Source: JBBRDU01 sp038230335 (lineage in GTDB: Bacteria > Verrucomicrobiota > Verrucomicrobiia > Chthoniobacterales > UBA10450). Taken from it: DNA of 64,000 bases. The translations under genes and the position numbers were made by a program. The stretch is taken from contig JBBRNL010000003.1 in the NCBI GenBank assembly GCA_038230335.1, positions 62,001-126,000 on the forward strand, read 5' to 3'. Shown here one piece after another: positions 59,812 to 64,000 of this stretch. A model generated the notes under the pieces. It was not told where the DNA came from, did no database searches, and saw nothing but the letters and a program-made list of their open reading frames with translations. Position 1 is the first letter of the stretch; each line of letters begins with the position of its first letter.

Positions 59812-60810
59812 ATGAGCACTGCTGTCGCGGACGAGAAAAAAACGGAAGGAAAGCTGACTCAGTTGGATCAGCTGAGAAAATTCACCAAAGTCGTGGCTGA
59901 CACGGGTGACTTTGAATCGATCAAAGATTTCAAGCCGCAGGACGCAACAACCAATCCAAGCCTGATCTACGCGGCCACGCAGAACGAAAAATATTTTCAT
60001 CTGCTTGATGAGGTCTTAGAGAGCCGGAAAAATTCCGGCCTAACCGGAGGAGCAAGGATCGAAGACACGATCGATCATCTGCTCGTCCAATTTGGCTGTG
60101 AGATTTTGAAAATCGTGCCGGGGCGCGTCTCGACCGAGACGGATGCGCGCCTGTCGTTCGATACGGCGGGCTCGATCAGCAAGGCGCGGCAGTTGATCAA
60201 GCTTTACGAGGAGCGCAAGATTCCGCGCGAACGCGTCCTGATTAAGATCGCCGCTACCTGGGAAGGGATCGCGGCGGGCGAGCAACTCGAGAAAGAAGGG
60301 ATTAATTGCAACCTGACTCTTATGTTTTCCCTGCCCCAGGCCGTGCGCTGCGCCGAGGGTGGGATCGAACTGATTTCGCCCTTCGTCGGGCGTATTTACG
60401 ATTGGTATAAGGCCGCCAATAAACGGGATTACATCGGCGCGGAGGATCCGGGTGTGCAGTCCGTGCACGAGATTTACACGTACTACAAAAAGTTTGGCTA
60501 CAAAACGGAAGTGATGGGAGCGAGTTTCCGGAACATCAGTCAGATCGTGGAACTGGCCGGATCCGATCTGCTCACCATCAGCCCTGATTTGCTCGAGAAA
60601 ATGGCGCAGTCGTACGAGCCGGTCGAACGGAAACTCGATCCGGAGAAGGCGAAGAAAGCCGACATCCAGCGCCTCAATTTGGACGAGAAGACCTTCCGTT
60701 ATCTGCTTAACGACAATGCCATGGCGACGGAGAAATTGGCGGAAGGAATCCGCAAATTCGCGGCCGACATCGTAAAGCTGGAGATGTTCGTGGCGGGAAA
60801 ATTGAGGTAG
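59812..60810 (+). CDS. tal: transaldolase
   Basis: 332 residues, TalB type. ATG follows a strong GGAGG ribosome-binding sequence by 9 nt. DQLRKFTKVVADTGDFESI, DATTNPSLIYAA, the Schiff-base lysine in RVLIKIAATWEG, and NLTLMFSLPQAVRCAEGG are family hallmarks. Transfers dihydroxyacetone in the pentose phosphate pathway. The frame opens at 59779 but the ribosome-binding site decides the start. Confidence 0.97.
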   Translation: MSTAVADEKKTEGKLTQLDQLRKFTKVVADTGDFESIKDFKPQDATTNPSLIYAATQNEKYFHLLDEVLESRKNSGLTGGARIEDTIDHLLVQFGCEILKIVPGRVSTETDARLSFDTAGSISKARQLIKLYEERKIPRERVLIKIAATWEGIAAGEQLEKEGINCNLTLMFSLPQAVRCAEGGIELISPFVGRIYDWYKAANKRDYIGAEDPGVQSVHEIYTYYKKFGYKTEVMGASFRNISQIVELAGSDLLTISPDLLEKMAQSYEPVERKLDPEKAKKADIQRLNLDEKTFRYLLNDNAMATEKLAEGIRKFAADIVKLEMFVAGKLR

Positions 60811-60829
60811 GGCGGCTTACCGAACCGCC
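60811..60829. repeat. stem-loop after tal
   Basis: GGCGGCTTACCGAACCGCC, just after the transaldolase stop. A CCCTACC end follows at 60851 (GTCCCTACCG). It may terminate or stabilise the tal transcript, though no T-run follows. Confidence 0.45.
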
Positions 60830-60918
60830 CTCGGGCCATTTGGTCAATCGTCCCTACCGTTCATCAGACATAGAGAGTTGTGAGAGGTGCTTGTGTCAGG
60901 CACTTGTCTAAATAAGCA

Positions 60919-60947
60919 GGCGGTTGGCACAACCGCCTCTACAATCC
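60919..60947. repeat. stem-loop with TCTACAATCC tail
   Basis: GGCGGTTGGCACAACCGCC (arms GGCGGTT and AACCGCC) then TCTACAATCC. Same style as 9836 and 12560 (stem, then C-TACA). It lies 60 nt before trmL. Confidence 0.55.
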
Positions 60948-61005
60948 GTGAAGGTAAAATCGGGCGCGATATCTGCCTGCACAACGCGATCCTGACACAA
61001 TCACC

Positions 61006-61461
61006 ATGTTCAACGTCGTCCTGATTGAGCCGGAGATTCCGCCCAACACGGGCAATATCGGTCGGCTTTGCCTAGCCACAAATTCGACTCTTCACCTTGT
61101 GAAACCCTTCGGGTTTACTCTGGATGATCGGCAACTGAAACGGGCGGGACTGGATTATTGGGCGGAGGTGCAACTCCTTTTATGGGAAACATTCGATGCG
61201 TTGCGGGCGGCCCAGCCGACGACGGCGCGCTATTTCTTTCTCACCACGAAAAGTAAACGCGCGTATTACGATATTCCCTTTGCGTTGGGCGATTTTCTCG
61301 TTTTTGGCCGGGAAACGAAGGGGCTTCCGGAAAAACTCCTGGCGTCCCAGGCAGACCGCTGCCTTACCATTCCGATGCACGGAACGCGCAGTCTGAACCT
61401 GGCGACAGCTGTGGGGATCGTGTTGTTCGAAGCGGTCCGTCAGCAAAAAAGCGCAGGTTAG
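61006..61461 (+). CDS. trmL: tRNA (cytidine(34)-2'-O)-methyltransferase
   Basis: 151-residue SPOUT methyltransferase. MFNVVLIEPEIPPNTGNIGR start, LHLVKPFGFTLDDRQLKRAG, then the knot: FGRETKGLPE, IPMHGTRSLNLATAVGIVLF. It matches TrmL in length (about 155). It methylates the wobble ribose of tRNA-Leu isoacceptors, using SAM. It lies alone between tal and the exported proteins. Confidence 0.95.
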   Translation: MFNVVLIEPEIPPNTGNIGRLCLATNSTLHLVKPFGFTLDDRQLKRAGLDYWAEVQLLLWETFDALRAAQPTTARYFFLTTKSKRAYYDIPFALGDFLVFGRETKGLPEKLLASQADRCLTIPMHGTRSLNLATAVGIVLFEAVRQQKSAG

Positions 61462-61568
61462 CGCGCCCCTTGCAATAGTCATAAGAAGCCCCGGGCGGGA
61501 TAGTTAACGTCATTGAATAAATGCCGCAGCATGGGGTCTAACCTTTGACGGTAATTTAGGGAAAACTT

Positions 61569-62423
61569 ATGAAAAAATTAATGTATTCAGTATTCATCGG
61601 CAGCCTGGCGCTGGCAGTCAGTGCCGGAGCGGCCGACAACAACGACGGCCACAAAAGGGGTCGAGGGTCGAACCATCAGTCTGCCCCGGTTAAAACAACC
61701 GGGTCGGCGCAAATGAATGTGCACCGCAATTCGAGCGGTGGACACATGCAACAGCGCACATTCAACCATTCGGCGGTCAGCCATCAAAATCGCGTGCGCA
61801 ACAACAGCGTTTCTGTTTCGAGCCACCGCAACTTTGATCAGACCCATGTGCGGCGAAACACGATGGAGAACGACGGAAGAAAGTTCGCTGTGAATCACTC
61901 CAATAACGTCAAGGCCGATCGGGCGCGAAACGTCGATGGACGTAACCGTAACCTTGAGGTGAATCGTCAGCGCAATGTGACGGTCAACCGCCAGCGTAAC
62001 GTGACCATCAACAACAACTGGCGCGGCTCCAATTTCCGCGGGCAGCAATACGCGGCCTTTCGGAATTACCACCGCCAATGGCACGATCGCAATTGGTGGA
62101 ACAGCCATAACATCCACATCGTCTTTTTCGGCGGCGGCGGTTATTACTGGGATTCCGGTTACTGGTATCCTTGCTGGGGCTACAACCCCGGTTTCAGCTA
62201 CCAGTATGACGGTCCGATTTACGGCTACAACAGTCTGAGCCCCGATCAGGTCGTGGTGAACGTCCAGACGCAGTTGCAGCAGGACGGATATTACACGGGC
62301 CCGGTGGACGGGTCTCTTGGACCGATGACACGTCAAGCCATCGCCGATTTCCAGGCGGATCGCGGATTAGCGATTACCTCGGCGGTCGATGAGCCGACTC
62401 TGGCCAGCCTTGGGTTAGTCTAA
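61569..62423 (+). CDS. exported protein with C-terminal peptidoglycan-binding domain
   Basis: 284 residues. Signal MKKLMYSVFIGSLALAVSAG, then about 130 residues rich in Asn, Arg, His and Gln (low complexity, basic), an aromatic segment (YYWDSGYWYPCWGYNPGFSY) and a PG_binding_1 domain: LSPDQVVVNVQTQLQQDGYY, GPVDGSLGPMTRQAIADFQA. The domain binds peptidoglycan side chains or similar. It is paralogous to the protein at 62602. Confidence 0.85.
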   Translation: MKKLMYSVFIGSLALAVSAGAADNNDGHKRGRGSNHQSAPVKTTGSAQMNVHRNSSGGHMQQRTFNHSAVSHQNRVRNNSVSVSSHRNFDQTHVRRNTMENDGRKFAVNHSNNVKADRARNVDGRNRNLEVNRQRNVTVNRQRNVTINNNWRGSNFRGQQYAAFRNYHRQWHDRNWWNSHNIHIVFFGGGGYYWDSGYWYPCWGYNPGFSYQYDGPIYGYNSLSPDQVVVNVQTQLQQDGYYTGPVDGSLGPMTRQAIADFQADRGLAITSAVDEPTLASLGLV

Positions 62424-62440
62424 ACAGTTCAGGCATTTTC

Positions 62441-62475
62441 GAGAGCCGCATGGTGTTCAACCATGCGGCTCTTTT
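62441..62475 (+). terminator. rho-independent terminator
   Basis: GAGCCGCATGGT pairs with ACCATGCGGCTC, loop GTTCA, then TTTTG. It follows the 61569 gene stop by 20 nt. Confidence 0.8.
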
Positions 62476-62601
62476 GCATCCGTGGCCGACGCGCTCTGCG
62501 GGAACGAGAGAGGCTTGCGGGAATTTCAGCAACGCCGTCGGAAAGGGCGGGTTGAATAACTACGGGCACCTCGTTGTCCAATGAACCCAGGAGTAAATAC
62601 C

Positions 62602-63360
62602 ATGAGATCTTTGATTATTTTAGTGTGCGGTCTTGCGGTGGCCGGCGTTCTGCGGGCCGACCCGGATGGCAACCAGAACAAAAAGAAGAATGCCGGGCAG
62701 GTTCAACCGCAGCCACCGCCACCGCAGCGCCAACCGCAACAGCTCAGGAAATTCGGAAAGCACAACCCGGGGCAGTCGAATAACCCTGGCCAGGGCAGCA
62801 ACGCCATCCAGAGCCATCACGCCGCCAAACTGCATGATAATTTACAGCTTCAGGGTCAGGTCAATGGTGGCGCCAAGGCCAGGCACTTCGATATCAAAGC
62901 CGCGCCGAAGGCGGATATCGCCAGTGTGAAGTTCAAGCAGGGCAATCACATCGAAGGCAGCCAAAACTGGAAAGGGCAGAAATACGCTGCCTTCAAAAAT
63001 TACCAGGCCCAGAAGCATGACAAGTTCTGGTGGAACCATCATTGCAACCGCATCATTTTGATCGGCGGCGGTTGGTACTTCTGGAATAGCGGATTTTGGT
63101 ACCCGGCGTGGGGCTATGACGCCGCTTACGAGTATTATCCTTATGATGGCCCGATCTACGCCTATAACGATCTGCCACCTGATCAGGTCATCGCAAACGT
63201 GCAGTCCTCACTACAGGAGCAAGGGTATTACACGGGCGAGGTCGACGGGCTGCTCGGTCCGCTCACGCGCGCCGCATTGGCCGATTATCAGCGCGACCAC
63301 GGTCTTTACACGACGGCTGCGATCGATGAGCCGACGTTAGCTTCGCTGGGGATGGGTTAA
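62602..63360 (+). CDS. paralogous exported protein with peptidoglycan-binding domain
   Basis: 252 residues. AGGAG lies 8 nt before the ATG. Signal MRSLIILVCGLAVAGVLRA, a Gln/Pro/Asn-rich stretch, then NWKGQKYAAFKNYQ and WWNHHCNRIILIGGGWYFWN, and a PG_binding_1 domain (LPPDQVIANVQSSLQEQGYY, GEVDGLLGPLTRAALADYQR). The last 150 residues match the protein at 61569 closely, whereas the low-complexity middle parts differ. Tandem duplication followed by divergence. Confidence 0.85.
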   Translation: MRSLIILVCGLAVAGVLRADPDGNQNKKKNAGQVQPQPPPPQRQPQQLRKFGKHNPGQSNNPGQGSNAIQSHHAAKLHDNLQLQGQVNGGAKARHFDIKAAPKADIASVKFKQGNHIEGSQNWKGQKYAAFKNYQAQKHDKFWWNHHCNRIILIGGGWYFWNSGFWYPAWGYDAAYEYYPYDGPIYAYNDLPPDQVIANVQSSLQEQGYYTGEVDGLLGPLTRAALADYQRDHGLYTTAAIDEPTLASLGMG

Positions 63361-63375
63361 CAGGGACTCCACGAG

Positions 63376-63414
63376 GGAAAGCCGTCACGTCCGATGCGTG
63401 GCGGCTTTTTTTTT
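63376..63414 (+). terminator. rho-independent terminator
   Basis: AAAGCCGTCACG pairs with CGTGGCGGCTTT (one mismatch), followed by TTTTTTTT. It lies 15 nt after the stop of the 62602 gene. Confidence 0.85.
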
Positions 63415-63481
63415 ACGATCTGTCTTGATCGCGCCCTCTCAAAAATTCGCAATTCATCGTGAATCCTGTAAATCCTGACTG

Positions 63482-64000
63482 ATGCCCGGCCCGACCACTG
63501 CCCAACCGCAACTTGTGGCGCGCGATCTGCACCGCTCATTTACGATCGGTTCCCGACGGATCGAAGTGTTGCGCGGAGTGTCGCTGGAGATTCAGCAAGG
63601 CGAAGCGGTTTTTCTGTGTGGGGCGTCGGGTGCGGGGAAGACGACGTTGCTCTACATGCTTTCAGGCCTGGAGCGGCCAGATTCCGGGATCGTCGAGTTC
63701 GAGGGCACGCAGCTTTACAGCGGAAGCTCGGCGCGGCAGTCGCGCTTTCGCAACCGCAAGATGGGATTTGTCTTCCAAGGATATTTTCTGCTGCCCGAGC
63801 TAACGGCATTAGAGAACGTGTCCCTGCCTGGCATGATCGGAGGAGGGGCTCCAGTGGGCGCCGCGGAAGCGAGCCTGAGCGCAGTCGGCTTGTCCGACCG
63901 GATGCATCATCTTCCGTCTGAATTATCCGGTGGCGAACAACAACGCGTTGCCATCGCCCGCGCGTTGACCAACGATCCTGACATCATCTTCGCAGACGAG
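63482..64000 (+). CDS. LolD/MacB-like ABC transporter ATP-binding protein (partial, runs off the window)
   Basis: The open frame continues through the last base; 173 codons are in the window. Walker A GASGAGKTT near residue 45, Q-loop FVFQGYFLLPELTALEN, signature LSGGEQQRVAIARAL, and Walker B DIIFADE at the very end. The pattern LVARDLHRSFTIGSRRIEVL at the start fits the LolD/MacB group, which drives lipoprotein release or macrolide/peptide export. The permease partner would lie beyond the window. Confidence 0.93.
   Translation, partial: MPGPTTAQPQLVARDLHRSFTIGSRRIEVLRGVSLEIQQGEAVFLCGASGAGKTTLLYMLSGLERPDSGIVEFEGTQLYSGSSARQSRFRNRKMGFVFQGYFLLPELTALENVSLPGMIGGGAPVGAAEASLSAVGLSDRMHHLPSELSGGEQQRVAIARALTNDPDIIFADE

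Noticed and set aside
63482..64000. ABC ATPase at the right edge as exporter for the lanthipeptide
   Set aside because: It lies 33 kb from the cluster and resembles LolD/MacB housekeeping ATPases; no peptidase or LanT features are seen.

Overview
The window is chromosomal DNA of moderately high GC from what looks like a free-living, probably soil or sediment, member of the Verrucomicrobiota, perhaps Chthoniobacterales or a relative. This placement is inference. It rests on secreted proteins whose C-terminal tails are of a kind common in that phylum (an 'NLLEYVLG' module in the 13.3 kb BNR protein, a short beta-sandwich tail on the 46 kb phosphoesterase), on many predicted exported proteins of unknown function, and on intergenic regions full of short dispersed repeats. 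No rRNA gene or marker is present that would fix the taxonomy.

Layout. 0-22 kb holds mostly single genes and short operons: redox enzymes, Tat-exported and Sec-exported hydrolases (metallophosphoesterase, M23 peptidase, DUF885 peptidase, DmpA-type peptidase, BNR protein), the dnaX-ebfC pair, a PHP phosphatase, a collagen-like/BclA-like protein, a YfcC-type carrier and a GDSL hydrolase. The gaps carry a dispersed repeat of about 45 bp (six clear copies) and small stem-loops ending in CTACA or CCTACC. 22.1-30.6 kb is a probable island between an intact tRNA-Val(UAC) gene and a 42-bp copy of its 5' part. It encodes a class I lanthipeptide system: two tandem-duplicated precursors ending in Cys, a fused protein with a possible leader-binding domain, an EpiD/LanD-like flavoprotein decarboxylase and a LanC cyclase, a full-length LanB dehydratase, a third Cys-ending small peptide, and a TPR protein. 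30.8-36.6 kb has a kelch protein, a hemopexin-repeat protein, a beta-lactamase-family fragment, an OmpA-domain protein and a dead IS110-family transposase. 36.7-41.4 kb is a four-gene, overlapping operon of unknown purpose: two ClpB-like AAA+ ATPases (one membrane anchored), a membrane-anchored parallel beta-helix protein and a membrane-anchored unknown. 41.6-51 kb has a lone receiver domain, a dockerin-ended exported protein, an SDR, a phosphoesterase, a MaoC dehydratase, a PLP decarboxylase and two overlapping aldo/keto reductases. 51.2-56.3 kb is purL-purF-purM. 56.4-64 kb has a Thr-rich exported protein, a class III aminotransferase, another aldo/keto reductase, transaldolase, trmL, two paralogous exported peptidoglycan-binding proteins and the start of a LolD-like ABC ATPase cut by the window edge.

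How the genes work together. The clearest pathway is purine synthesis (PurL, PurF, PurM in one direction). The most distinctive is the lanthipeptide island. There LanB would dehydrate Ser/Thr of the precursors, the LanC part would close thioether rings, and the LanD part would oxidatively decarboxylate the C-terminal Cys to give an aminovinyl-cysteine type end. No dedicated exporter or leader protease is visible in the island, so those steps must be supplied from elsewhere. The second system worth attention is the AAA+/beta-helix operon.
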